A DNA stretch of 64,000 nucleotides, taken from positions 1,302,001-1,366,000 of the forward strand of contig JALHQZ010000001.1 in NCBI GenBank assembly GCA_022841705.1, in the 5' to 3' direction. Made by a program: the position numbers and the translations under genes. This document shows, piece after piece, positions 43,768-51,189 of this stretch. Origin of the DNA: Pirellulales bacterium. GTDB taxonomy: Bacteria; Planctomycetota; Planctomycetia; Pirellulales; Lacipirellulaceae. The notes under the pieces are model-generated. The model was not told the origin of the DNA, did not search any database, and was given only the letters and a program-made list of their open reading frames with translations. How positions within the stretch are numbered: position 1 is the first letter of the stretch; each line of letters starts with the position of its first letter.

Positions 43768-43849
43768 TTCTCACCAGCAGGACGGGAATACATACATACC
43801 CGTAATTGTGGCGGAGATGTTCACCGCTGGGCAGGGCTGGAAGAAAGAA

Positions 43850-43950
43850 TAGGGGACGCGCATGAACGCGGATGCAGGGGATTTACGCGGAAAAGAAAGA
43901 AGAAAAAATCTCCGTGAATCCGCCGCATGCGCGTCGATGCGCGTTCCCTA
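43850..43950. repeat. Inverted-repeat pair around TAGGGGACGCGCATGAACGCG
   Basis: Two arms of about 35 bases (43850-43884 and 43916-43950) are imperfect inverted copies with some mismatches, upstream of ctaA and downstream of the DUF362 gene. Related in sequence to the 18124-18231 pair. Confidence 0.7.
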
Positions 43951-43957
43951 TTTTTTG

Positions 43958-44962
43958 TTAAGTCACAAGCGGCCCGTCGGCGCTCGAACGCAGATTCCGC
44001 AAGTGGGGCCGGTCCAGGATTTTGAACGGGCTCGCCACGTCGCGCCATGGTTCGCCGACTTGTTCGATGGCTTCGTCAGCGATCGGGCCCAAGCGGTGGG
44101 CGGCGAGTTGGAGATACTCTAATCGTTCGGGGACGATGCCCATTACGCGGGCAAGGGTAGCGTCGAGCGCAGGAAGGCTGGCGCTCACCGCGATGAGGCC
44201 CATCGTTTTCAGGCTGCCGAGGATCGGGCCGTCTCCTTCCATGCAGTCGATGCCGTCGACGATGCCGATCACGCGTGGCAGCGTCGAGTTGATGTCCGCC
44301 ACGGTTTGCGGGATGCCATTGTGGTGCAGCACGTTTTTGGGCCAGCCGTACTTGATGCCGGGGAGCGTACCGTAGAGGTTTTTCATGGCGCCGGTGACGC
44401 CGACCCAGTGGTGCGTTTTCATCTTCGGGAGCGAAACCACCAGGTCCGCTTCCACAATGCTTTGCGGAAAATAGATCCCACGGAGCTGACTGAACTTGCC
44501 GCGGTTAGCGCGGTAGCCGACCGCTTCGTAATTGAGGTCGGCGAACTCGAGTTCGGCGCCGTCGAGCGCTTCGCCAACGCCGGAGATAATGAGCGCCGTT
44601 TGCGTGTCGCGCACGTGGCCTGGCGCTTCGCCGACTTTCACCGTGGCGCCGGCGGTGCGAAACACCTCGGCGGCGGCGACGATCACCGTGGGGTGCGTGG
44701 TCATGTGCGGAATCTCGCGCGATGGCTCGACGAGATTTGGTTTCAGTAGGACGCGCTTGCCGCGGAGTTCATTGAGCTCAAGGCCGGCGGCCACAAGACC
44801 GGCGCGGATGGTGCGCACTAAGTCGCCGTCATAACGTTGGTTGCGGGCGAGGAAGACGCGGGCTTCGTTGCGCTGGGCGCAGCCGATGGTCGTGGCGGTG
44901 AGGAGGCCGGTGGCCGCTAAGCTGCAAGCGGCGAGAGCGTCTCGACGGGTGACGCTGTTCAT
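43958..44962 (-). CDS. DUF362 family protein, Tat-exported lipoprotein
   Basis: 334 residues. The N-terminus has a Tat-like twin-Arg (TRRDALAACSLAATGLL) followed by a lipobox-like TTIGC. The body is DUF362: KRVLLKPNLVEP, KVGEAPGHVRDTQTAL, LVVSLPKMKTHHWVGVTGAMKN and VIGIVDGIDCMEGDGP. DUF362 proteins often accompany Fe-S or ligand-binding chemistry; no Fe-S cluster motif is present and the reaction is unknown. Family A repeat copies encode ACSLAAT in the signal peptide and the final PLVT plus stop. The start overlaps the upstream terpene-cyclase-like gene by four bases. Confidence 0.85.
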   Translation of the reverse strand: MNSVTRRDALAACSLAATGLLTATTIGCAQRNEARVFLARNQRYDGDLVRTIRAGLVAAGLELNELRGKRVLLKPNLVEPSREIPHMTTHPTVIVAAAEVFRTAGATVKVGEAPGHVRDTQTALIISGVGEALDGAELEFADLNYEAVGYRANRGKFSQLRGIYFPQSIVEADLVVSLPKMKTHHWVGVTGAMKNLYGTLPGIKYGWPKNVLHHNGIPQTVADINSTLPRVIGIVDGIDCMEGDGPILGSLKTMGLIAVSASLPALDATLARVMGIVPERLEYLQLAAHRLGPIADEAIEQVGEPWRDVASPFKILDRPHLRNLRSSADGPLVT

Positions 44963-45813
44963 GATGCAGTCTCCACGGCGAGGGCGGCGCGGGCGAGGAG
45001 CGCGAGTTCAAATGTCGACGCCGGTTGCTTGAGCCCGACGATGGTGCGGTCGAGTGCGGGCTGCAGTTTGGCGGTCTCAACCTGATGCGCAGCGAGGCCG
45101 ATCAGCGCGTGACAACATGATGGCAAACCGAGCGGCAGTTCCAACTCACGCAGTAGGTAATCGATCGATTTGACGATGCGCGGATCGGTGCTCCCTTCAC
45201 CTGCGAGCGCCCACAGCGCGATGCCCGTTGGTTGCGGATGCGCTTTAAGTTCTTGACCCAGCACGAACGTGTTGCCGTAGTTGGCGCCACCTTCGGGCAG
45301 CAGGCGATCAACCAGAATCCTTGCACCTTCGCGGGCCCGGGGAGATTCGCCAAGTCCCACCGCGCGGAGCGCGGCGACGAACATCGCTGTTGGTTCCAGC
45401 CACGAATGCGTGTTGGCGGCCCACGACCAACCGACGAGTGTGGAATCGTGGCCCACCTCTTCGCTGCGCTCGGCCGGCCTGCCTTTGGCGTCCAGGGCCC
45501 AGGCGATGCCGCGCTCGATCGAGTCGGAATACCGGGCGGCGTCGTGCTCTTTCAGCGCTTGCCACGCCAAGAGCGCGAGGCTGGTCGGCCAACCGGGCGA
45601 GTCGTCATCGGCAGTGACGCCCACGCTGCCGTCGGAGCCCTGCTCATCGCGTAGCCAATCGCCCGCTTGCTGCGCGGCGTCCCAATGCTCAGCCGATGCG
45701 AGCGCGAGCGCGGCGTACGCAATCGGCTCCGCCGCCGCGGGACCAGTGAGGTGGTAGCCCCCAATCGGCGCGGTGGCGAGCTGGGTGAGCAGTTGTGGGA
45801 GCGATAACGACAT
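44959..45813 (-). CDS. Prenyltransferase/squalene-cyclase repeat protein
   Basis: 284 residues forming an alpha-alpha barrel of repeats as in squalene-hopene cyclase and protein prenyltransferases. QW-like motifs occur at WLRDEQGSDGSVGV and the ends of several repeats. It is about half the length of a full cyclase, and the catalytic DxDD motif was not found, so it is not a classic hopene synthase. It may bind a hydrophobic ligand or act with the DUF362 protein, whose gene overlaps by four bases. Start at ATG 45813. Function unknown. Confidence 0.75.
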   Translation of the reverse strand: MSLSLPQLLTQLATAPIGGYHLTGPAAAEPIAYAALALASAEHWDAAQQAGDWLRDEQGSDGSVGVTADDDSPGWPTSLALLAWQALKEHDAARYSDSIERGIAWALDAKGRPAERSEEVGHDSTLVGWSWAANTHSWLEPTAMFVAALRAVGLGESPRAREGARILVDRLLPEGGANYGNTFVLGQELKAHPQPTGIALWALAGEGSTDPRIVKSIDYLLRELELPLGLPSCCHALIGLAAHQVETAKLQPALDRTIVGLKQPASTFELALLARAALAVETAS

Positions 45814-46077
45814 TTGCCTTACTCTTCGATACGCTGGCGGACCTCGCTACGGTTTCGTCCCCCAGTTCCGATTATGCGGGCTACGAAAAATTTCTTGAAG
45901 ATTGATTTGACTCTTGGGGAAACTGACATAGTTTTCAGGTGTAGGCGGAACGCAGCCCAGGGGCCGCGAAACGCCGAGGAGACTTTTCAGACGGACTTAT
46001 CACACTGATGACATGCTCGCCAGCGGTTCAACCCGCTGGTCACTAAACCAAAGAGCCTGCCCGCGTTTTCGTCCCCG
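45814..46077. other. Promoter-side part of the pilin leader region
   Basis: About 260 bases between the divergent cyclase-like gene and the riboswitch. A TTGACT (45907-45912), 16 bases, TAGTTT arrangement is a weak candidate promoter for the rightward pilin transcript. No gene is seen. Transcription from there would give a leader of roughly 470 nt. Confidence 0.3.
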
Positions 46078-46170
46078 AGAAAGGCAAACCCATCGTAAGG
46101 TGGGGACGCAAAGCCACGGGCCCCTGCAGTTCGCTCCGGCGGATTGTGTGGGTAGCCGGGTTACCGAAGG
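46078..46170 (+). promoter_or_regulatory. Cyclic-di-GMP-I (GEMM) riboswitch aptamer
   Basis: The core elements of the GEMM-I aptamer appear in order: GGCAAACC (46083-46090), a hairpin CCCATC-GTAA-GGTGGG whose loop is a GNRA tetraloop, GGGACGCAAAGCC (46103-46115), a second hairpin region (ACGGGCCCCTGCAGTTCGC), and GGTAGCCGGGTTACCG (46151-46166). The tetraloop docks into the second arm and c-di-GMP binds at the three-way junction in the known structures. It lies about 245 bases upstream of the first Flp pilin start codon on the same strand, so it should regulate pilin expression. Whether binding turns expression on or off cannot be read, as no clear terminator follows. Confidence 0.93.
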
Positions 46171-46250
46171 ACTCCGCTCTTCCGCCTCACAGCGAGGAGC
46201 AAGAAGGATTCGCCTGAGGGTGAATACGCAGGAACGTTACCAATTTTAGG

Positions 46251-46389
46251 CCTCACCGCGGCATTTGGCAGGCTCGCCACACACCGTTACGACCGGTTGT
46301 GGGTGCTGCGGCGGGGTCAGTAACCGGGAGCGACCTTGTGAAAGCTCCCGACAAGTAGGGCGCCTATCTCCTTAATTGGGGAGGGCGAC
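46251..46389 (+). ncRNA. Structured leader module with helix domain and apparent H-type pseudoknot
   Basis: Downstream of the riboswitch two further folded parts are visible. A 13-base arm (46251-46263) pairs with 46304-46316 with one mismatch, enclosing a hairpin 46277-46286/46294-46302. Then a perfect 7-bp stem CGGGAGC/GCTCCCG (46325-46331, 46344-46350) has a 12-base loop whose CTTGT (46335-46339) pairs with ACAAG (46351-46355) just beyond the stem, an H-type pseudoknot. A third hairpin (CTCC/GGAG near 46368-46383) ends 18 bases before the GGAGG ribosome-binding site of flp. It may be the expression platform of the riboswitch or a separate element. No known family was recognised. Confidence 0.55.
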
Positions 46390-46412
46390 CCGAGAACCTT
46401 TGGAGGAATGCT

Positions 46413-46589
46413 ATGAAGAATCTGGCTCAGAAAGTGCAACGTTTCCTCGTCTCGGAAGACGGCCCCACCGCGGTTGAATACGCGGTGATGCTCGCGCTGA
46501 TCGTGATCGTCTGTTTGACGGCGATTCGCTCGATCGGCACCAACGCCACTGCCACGTTCCAGAACGTGTCGGCCCAGTTGGGTAGCTAG
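46413..46589 (+). CDS. flp: Flp family type IVb pilin (copy 1)
   Basis: 58 residues. It has a short leader ending ...SEDG, then the Flp processing motif GPTAVEYAVMLALI, where a prepilin peptidase cleaves after the Gly and the Glu and Tyr are conserved. The hydrophobic helix (VMLALIVIVCLTAI) forms the pilus core, followed by a short soluble tail. It begins at ATG 46413 with GGAGG seven bases upstream, directly after the riboswitch leader. A terminator separates it from the second copy. It is the major subunit of the Tad pilus. Confidence 0.95.
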   Translation: MKNLAQKVQRFLVSEDGPTAVEYAVMLALIVIVCLTAIRSIGTNATATFQNVSAQLGS

Positions 46590-46650
46590 TTCGCTAGTCA
46601 GCGAGCGACCGGTGGGCGTCTAACCCTACTTGTCGGTACAAACACGAATC

Positions 46651-46686
46651 ACCCCTGGTAGGAAGCCACTTCCGCCAGGGGTTTTT
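46651..46686 (+). terminator. Rho-independent terminator between the two pilin genes
   Basis: Stem ACCCCTGG/CCAGGGGT with a 16-base loop is followed by five T. It should limit read-through from flp copy 1 into the rest of the locus. Confidence 0.85.
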
Positions 46687-46741
46687 CATGCTTAGATGCG
46701 TTTTCACAGGGTAGTTCCACTTCTCGAAAGGGCTGTTCGCC

Positions 46742-46918
46742 ATGACGAGTTTCCTGCCGAAGCTACAGAGATTTTTGCAGAGTGAAGATGGGCCGACTGC
46801 GGTGGAGTACGCAGTGATGCTCGCGCTCATTGTGATCGTCTGCCTCACCGCTATCCAAGCGGTGGGAACCAACGCCAGTAACACGTTCCAAAGCGTGTCG
46901 GCTCAGTTGGGAAGTTAA
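46742..46918 (+). CDS. flp: Flp family type IVb pilin (copy 2)
   Basis: 58 residues, almost identical to copy 1 from the processing motif onward (GPTAVEYAVMLALIVIV), differing mainly in the leader (MTSFLPKLQRFLQSEDG) and a few tail residues (ASNTFQSVSAQLGS). A second major or minor pilin of the Tad pilus, probably arisen by tandem duplication. Its own promoter is likely, as a terminator separates it from copy 1; a GAAAGGG sequence precedes ATG 46742. The riboswitch may not control this copy. Confidence 0.93.
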   Translation: MTSFLPKLQRFLQSEDGPTAVEYAVMLALIVIVCLTAIQAVGTNASNTFQSVSAQLGS

Positions 46919-46974
46919 CCTCCCGAGAAGGGACACCTGCGGCCGGACTTTTTCCAATCCGTTCGCCCATTTCG

Positions 46975-47014
46975 ACCGGCGGGTTGGTTCCTACGGAGCC
47001 AACCCGCCGGTTGA
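46975..47014 (+). terminator. Strong terminator after the second pilin gene
   Basis: A 17-bp nearly perfect stem (ACCGGCGGGTTGGTTCC and its complement, one wobble) with a 3-base loop runs into TTGATTTT. It isolates the pilin genes from the secretion genes that follow. The remaining 190 bases before the next gene show nothing else. Confidence 0.9.
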
Positions 47015-47210
47015 TTTTGCGCTGGTGCGGCTGCGCGGGTCGTACCGATTATGCCAATGAGGGGAACTTACCACCGCGGGTGAGGCAATCTCGCCTGCCG
47101 CGAATGCGACGAGTCGAAGCGAATCGTGTTCTACAGTTGGGGGAATCGTCGGCGCAATGCCGTGCGACCTTAACAAGACATGAACCCCGCTTAGCTCAAG
47201 AGTGCTTGCC

Positions 47211-47786
47211 ATGCCCGACTTCGCCTCGCTGCAAGATTCCGTTGTTGCCAACTGGCCCATCTGGTTTGTGACCGTCACGCTGATCGTGGCTGCAGTGATC
47301 GATGGCAAACAACTGAAAGTCCCCAATTGGCTGACGTTCCCGATGATTGTCAGCGGTTGGGCCTACAGCTTGTTGCTCAGTCCCTACGCCGGCTGGGAAG
47401 GCTTGCTATACAGCCTGATCGGCACTGTGGTGGGCCTCTTACTCCTGTTACCCGCGTACGCCATTGGCGGCATGGGGGCAGGGGACGTGAAACTGAACGC
47501 TGGCATCGGCGCTTGGGTGTGGGGCACCACCACGTTTTACGCGTTCGCGGTATCGGCCGTGGTCGGGGGCATCATCGCCATCGGCATGGTCGTGCTGCAG
47601 AAGAAGTGGGACCAACACCACGGCCAGTTCTGGATGATCTGGAACGAAATCTTGACCGTGAAGAATCCTGAAAAGCTGGCCGAGATCGCTGCTGAGCGCA
47701 AACCGCGGATGATGCTCTTGCCGTACGGCATCCCGATGGCGATTGGCACGATTGCGTACTTCGCGTGGAGTGGGATGCTGGCGTAG
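47211..47786 (+). CDS. cpaA: Prepilin peptidase CpaA/TadV (A24 family)
   Basis: 191 residues with six hydrophobic helices. Two aspartates of the A24 aspartic protease family are visible, in AVIDGKQLKVPNWLTF and in GGMGAGDVKLN. The short form without the methylase domain, as here, is typical of Tad loci. It cleaves Flp pilin leaders at the inner membrane. A GTG nine bases upstream (47202) is possible, but ATG 47211 fits the family's N-terminus. It reads in the same direction as the pilin genes. Confidence 0.93.
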   Translation: MPDFASLQDSVVANWPIWFVTVTLIVAAVIDGKQLKVPNWLTFPMIVSGWAYSLLLSPYAGWEGLLYSLIGTVVGLLLLLPAYAIGGMGAGDVKLNAGIGAWVWGTTTFYAFAVSAVVGGIIAIGMVVLQKKWDQHHGQFWMIWNEILTVKNPEKLAEIAAERKPRMMLLPYGIPMAIGTIAYFAWSGMLA

Positions 47787-47800
47787 CGATGAGAGCATAT

Positions 47801-47931
47801 GGATTAGAGATTAGAGGATAGGGGGTGAAGGCTTAAGTAGGGAGCCTTGGATAGCGAGATTGTGAGGCGAATGAAGATTCAATCGCTAGCAGTTTGTCCC
47901 TATCCTCTAGTCCCTAACCTCTAGCCTCTCC
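47801..47931. repeat. Inverted pair of TAGAGGATAGGG-type simple repeats
   Basis: Degenerate TTAGAG/GATAGGG units (47801-47826) face complementary CCCTATCCTCTAG units (47897-47931) in the 293-base gap before cpaB. Similar CCTAGCC runs precede aroF (20953-20983) and tadC (55127-55158). Confidence 0.6.
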
Positions 47932-48079
47932 TTCCACCTAGTTTTACTGGACCGGTTACGCCGGTCTTGCCGAAGAAACCGACGAGGCCCGGAGTGGGGC
48001 GTGCTAGCAGCGCGCGACGCTGCTTAACAAAGCGCGACTTCGGCCGGTGCGGTTCACAACCGCCGATGAGGGGGGAAAC

Positions 48080-49141
48080 ATGCGTCCGAAATCATTACTG
48101 CTCCTTGCGCTCGCCCTGGGCTGCGGCCTGGTCGCTTCGATTGGCATTAGCCAAGTGATGGAGCAGAAGAACGCGCAGCAAGGGCCGAAGGCGGAAACCG
48201 CCCCCATCTACATCGCGCTGCACAACATTAACCTGGGCGATCCGATTGACGCGAACATGGTCACTCTCCAAGAGTGGCCGAAGGATCGAATCCCGGCGGG
48301 ATCGCTCACCAAGATTGAAGAGATCGAAGGCCGTCGGCCGCGGGCGAACATTATCGCCGGCATGCCGATTGTCGACGCCCAGCTTCTGGCCCAAGGCGAA
48401 TTCGCGGACCCGATTGGTGAAATCCCGCCAGGCTTCCGCTTAGCAACGATCGCCGTCGATGCTCAAAAGAGCGCCGCGGGACTGCTCAGCCCCGGCGACC
48501 GCGTGGACATTCAGCTCTTTGTGGAGCGGAACGAGCGGACCGGCGTTGCGGAGTCAATGACCAAGGTTATCTTACAGAACATCCGCGTCTTCGCGGTCGA
48601 ACAAGCGGTACAGCGATCGGCCGATGGTGGTGACACCCGCACAGTGCCGAAAACCGTCTCGCTACTGGTCACTGTTGAGCAAGCGAACAAGCTCGACCTG
48701 GCCCAACAGATTGGCGAAGTGAATCTGATTCCGCGCAGCCCGGATGACCAAGACACCGCCGAAACCTCCGAGGTTAACGTCGGCTCGCTGCTGGGCGGAA
48801 AGAATGAAAAGAACTCGCGCGAAGATGAACAGCAGCGCGAAGTCACCAGCACGAAAAACGAACCGCAGGGCCCCGGCTTCATTGGGGGCCTGATGAGCAT
48901 GATGAAAAAGGCGGCCGACGAACGGCCTCCCTTTACGATGGAAATTGTCGAAGCGGCGGAAGTGCGGGAAGTGCAATTCGATCCCAGCACTGGCAAGCCA
49001 ATTCGCGTTACGGAATCGAGTTCCAGCGGCGTCCCGGCCCAACCGGCCAGCTTCGGCGGCGGTCCGGGCCAACCGACACTCGCCCCCACACCGGCGGGTG
49101 AAGAAAACGATTTCCCCATCGACTTCGGGGATAACAAGTAA
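48080..49141 (+). CDS. cpaB: Flp pilus assembly protein CpaB/RcpC
   Basis: 353 residues. A signal or anchor helix (MRPKSLLLLALALGCGLVAS) leads to an SAF domain (IYIALHNINLGDPIDANMV, then the FRLATIAVDAQKSAAGLLSPGDRVDI strand pair) and the RcpC/CpaB domain (TVSLLVTVEQANKLDLAQQ). These proteins act in the periplasm with the secretin. A Gln/Lys/Pro-rich C-terminal region of about 130 residues follows (NSREDEQQREVTSTKNEPQG), longer than in most homologues. ATG 48080 has GAGGGGGG upstream; the longer frame from 48047 does not. Confidence 0.92.
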   Translation: MRPKSLLLLALALGCGLVASIGISQVMEQKNAQQGPKAETAPIYIALHNINLGDPIDANMVTLQEWPKDRIPAGSLTKIEEIEGRRPRANIIAGMPIVDAQLLAQGEFADPIGEIPPGFRLATIAVDAQKSAAGLLSPGDRVDIQLFVERNERTGVAESMTKVILQNIRVFAVEQAVQRSADGGDTRTVPKTVSLLVTVEQANKLDLAQQIGEVNLIPRSPDDQDTAETSEVNVGSLLGGKNEKNSREDEQQREVTSTKNEPQGPGFIGGLMSMMKKAADERPPFTMEIVEAAEVREVQFDPSTGKPIRVTESSSSGVPAQPASFGGGPGQPTLAPTPAGEENDFPIDFGDNK

Positions 49142-49155
49142 ATAACAGCGCCGCA

Positions 49156-49176
49156 ACTCGCTTGCGATTTAGCGCT
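49156..49176 (-). repeat. Dispersed repeat family A copy
   Basis: ACTCGCTTGCGATTTAGCGC, minus-strand orientation, in the gap between cpaB and the secretin gene. Confidence 0.8.
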
Positions 49177-49307
49177 CCAGCGACCGACACTAAGCGACCC
49201 GGCCCGCAAAGGATTGCCAGCCGGAATCACGGGGGGAAGGCCGCCTGCCACAAACAGGCGACCTTGTGCGTTCCAACCGAACGCCGAAAGTACAGGGAAG
49301 TACGACG

Positions 49308-51062
49308 ATGAGTGGAAACTTCTTCTCACGCCGATTGGTGGCGCTCGGCCTCGCTTTGGTGGGTCTGACCGGGACGGCCCTCTGCCCAGTGGCGCGCGCG
49401 CAAGAAATCGCGGCTGATGGCTCGCTGATTAAGCGCATTACCTCGTCGAGCGATAAGCTCGAGATCACCACTAACACCAGCCGGATCCTGACGCTCGACA
49501 AGAAGATTCCGCGCGTGCAGGTCAATAATCCTGAGCTGCTGGCGGTCACCCCGCTCTCGGCGACGCAGATACAGGTAGCGGCCAAGAAGGCGGGCGTCAC
49601 CGCGGTGAACCTGTGGGATGAAGATGGCGAAATCCACACGGTCGATGTGTTCATCTACGGCGACGTCCGAGAACTGGAAAATGCCCTCAAGACACAGTTC
49701 CCGAACTCCTCGGTCCGGGTCTTCCGCTACTCGAACAGTTTGGTGCTGACGGGCTTCATTGATCGCCCCGATCACGTGGACACCATTCGCCAGCTAGCCG
49801 AGGATTACGCTCCCAAGGTAATTAATAACATCCAGGTCGGCGGCGTTCAGCAAGTGCTGCTGAAGACCAAGGTGTACGAAGTTTCGCGCACCAAGCTCCG
49901 CCGCATGGGCTGGGACATTGCCCACACTTCGGGGGGCGGCGGTTACGGGGCCAGCAGCATCAGCGGGATGATCAGCGCCGCGAGCGCCAGCAGCGTGGTG
50001 ACTAACGGCGGTCAAACGTTGGAGTTGGGCCTGGTTGATGGCGCCGATAGTTTGTTCTTATTTCTCGATGCTTTGCAGCAGCACAACATCGCCAAGATTA
50101 TGGCGGAACCGAATATCGTGGCCGTCAGCGGCCGGCCGGCGCAGTTCCTGGAAGGGGGGGAAATCCCCATCCTCGTGCCGCAAAGCCTCGGCACCACTTC
50201 GATTGAATACAAACCGTTCGGCACCCAGGTCGACTTCCTGCCGATTGTGCTCGGCGATGGCAAGATTCGCCTCGAAGTTCGCCCGAGCATTTCAGACCTC
50301 GACGACTCGATCGGCATCACGCTGCAAAACCAGCGGATTCCGGGCTTTCGCGCTCGCCGCGTCGACACCGCGGTTGAAATGACCGCGGGGCAAACGTTCG
50401 CGATCGCCGGCTTGATCCAGCGCCGTAGCGAATCGAGCAACGCGGGCTTGCCCTTCTTGTCCGACATTCCGGTGGTGGGGTTACCGTTCCGCCGGATGGC
50501 GGACACCGTTAACGAAATCGAACTGCTAGTGCTGGTCACCCCCGAACTCGTGGACGCGATGGATCCGCACGAAGTCCCCACCTGCTTGCCGGGGATGGGC
50601 ACCATTTCACCAAACAACCACGAACTGTATTTCGGCGGAGAAATCGAAGTCCCCAGCCCGTGCAACAACTGCGGGCCACAAGGCTGCGTGCCAATGCACG
50701 GCCACGTCCCGTGCTGCGAGCAGGGCGCCGGCAACTGTGGCTGCAATGGCGGAGCCCATGCCGAAGCAGGATCGATGATGACGGAACCTCAGCCGGTGAT
50801 GGCCCCCACGGAATCGGCGCCGGTGGAAGCAATTCCATCACCCGCCGAAGCGGAACCAATTCACGGCGAACTACACCTACCGATGCCGGGCCCGAACGAC
50901 AACGGTCAGGCGCAGCGGAAATCGCCGGCGGGACCCACCTATACGGCGAGCCGCCAGCCGAGGTATCAACGCGCTTCGGCTGGCCCCTACAACCCGCCCA
51001 GCGCCGTCGCGCCAGCCGCTCCAGGCGGGCTAATCGGACCGGTGGGATACGATCTGGAATAG
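49308..51062 (+). CDS. cpaC: Tad pilus outer-membrane secretin CpaC/RcpA with Cys-rich tail
   Basis: 584 residues. A signal peptide ends at ARA near residue 31. An N-terminal pilus-formation domain (VNNPELLAVTPLSATQIQVA) and the BON-like segment precede the secretin domain (about residues 190-420: DALQQHNIAKIMAEPNIVAV, FLEGGEIPILVPQS, RLEVRPSISDLD, FAIAGLIQRR, PFLSDIPVVGLPFR). It forms the outer-membrane ring through which the pilus emerges. After the secretin domain there is an unusual tail with seven Cys in about 30 residues (CNNCGPQGCVPMHGHVPCC) and then a Pro/Ala/Gln-rich end. ATG 49308 gives the signal peptide. Confidence 0.93.
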   Translation: MSGNFFSRRLVALGLALVGLTGTALCPVARAQEIAADGSLIKRITSSSDKLEITTNTSRILTLDKKIPRVQVNNPELLAVTPLSATQIQVAAKKAGVTAVNLWDEDGEIHTVDVFIYGDVRELENALKTQFPNSSVRVFRYSNSLVLTGFIDRPDHVDTIRQLAEDYAPKVINNIQVGGVQQVLLKTKVYEVSRTKLRRMGWDIAHTSGGGGYGASSISGMISAASASSVVTNGGQTLELGLVDGADSLFLFLDALQQHNIAKIMAEPNIVAVSGRPAQFLEGGEIPILVPQSLGTTSIEYKPFGTQVDFLPIVLGDGKIRLEVRPSISDLDDSIGITLQNQRIPGFRARRVDTAVEMTAGQTFAIAGLIQRRSESSNAGLPFLSDIPVVGLPFRRMADTVNEIELLVLVTPELVDAMDPHEVPTCLPGMGTISPNNHELYFGGEIEVPSPCNNCGPQGCVPMHGHVPCCEQGAGNCGCNGGAHAEAGSMMTEPQPVMAPTESAPVEAIPSPAEAEPIHGELHLPMPGPNDNGQAQRKSPAGPTYTASRQPRYQRASAGPYNPPSAVAPAAPGGLIGPVGYDLE

Positions 51063-51189
51063 TCGCCCAGCGATCGCGCTTTTCCCTCAGAGTATGAGCT
51101 AAATTCGTGTAGCTCGGCCTCTGCGCCCCTTCGCATGCGGGGTGCGGAAGCGCTACTGCCGGTCACACGCTTACGAATTAGTTCGCCCC

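Noticed and set aside
44959..45813. A squalene-hopene cyclase
   Set aside because: Too short (284 residues) and without the DxDD catalytic motif; only the repeat fold is supported.
46013..46249. A 78-codon open frame across the riboswitch
   Set aside because: It covers the conserved aptamer core, has no ribosome-binding site and reads like translated structured RNA.
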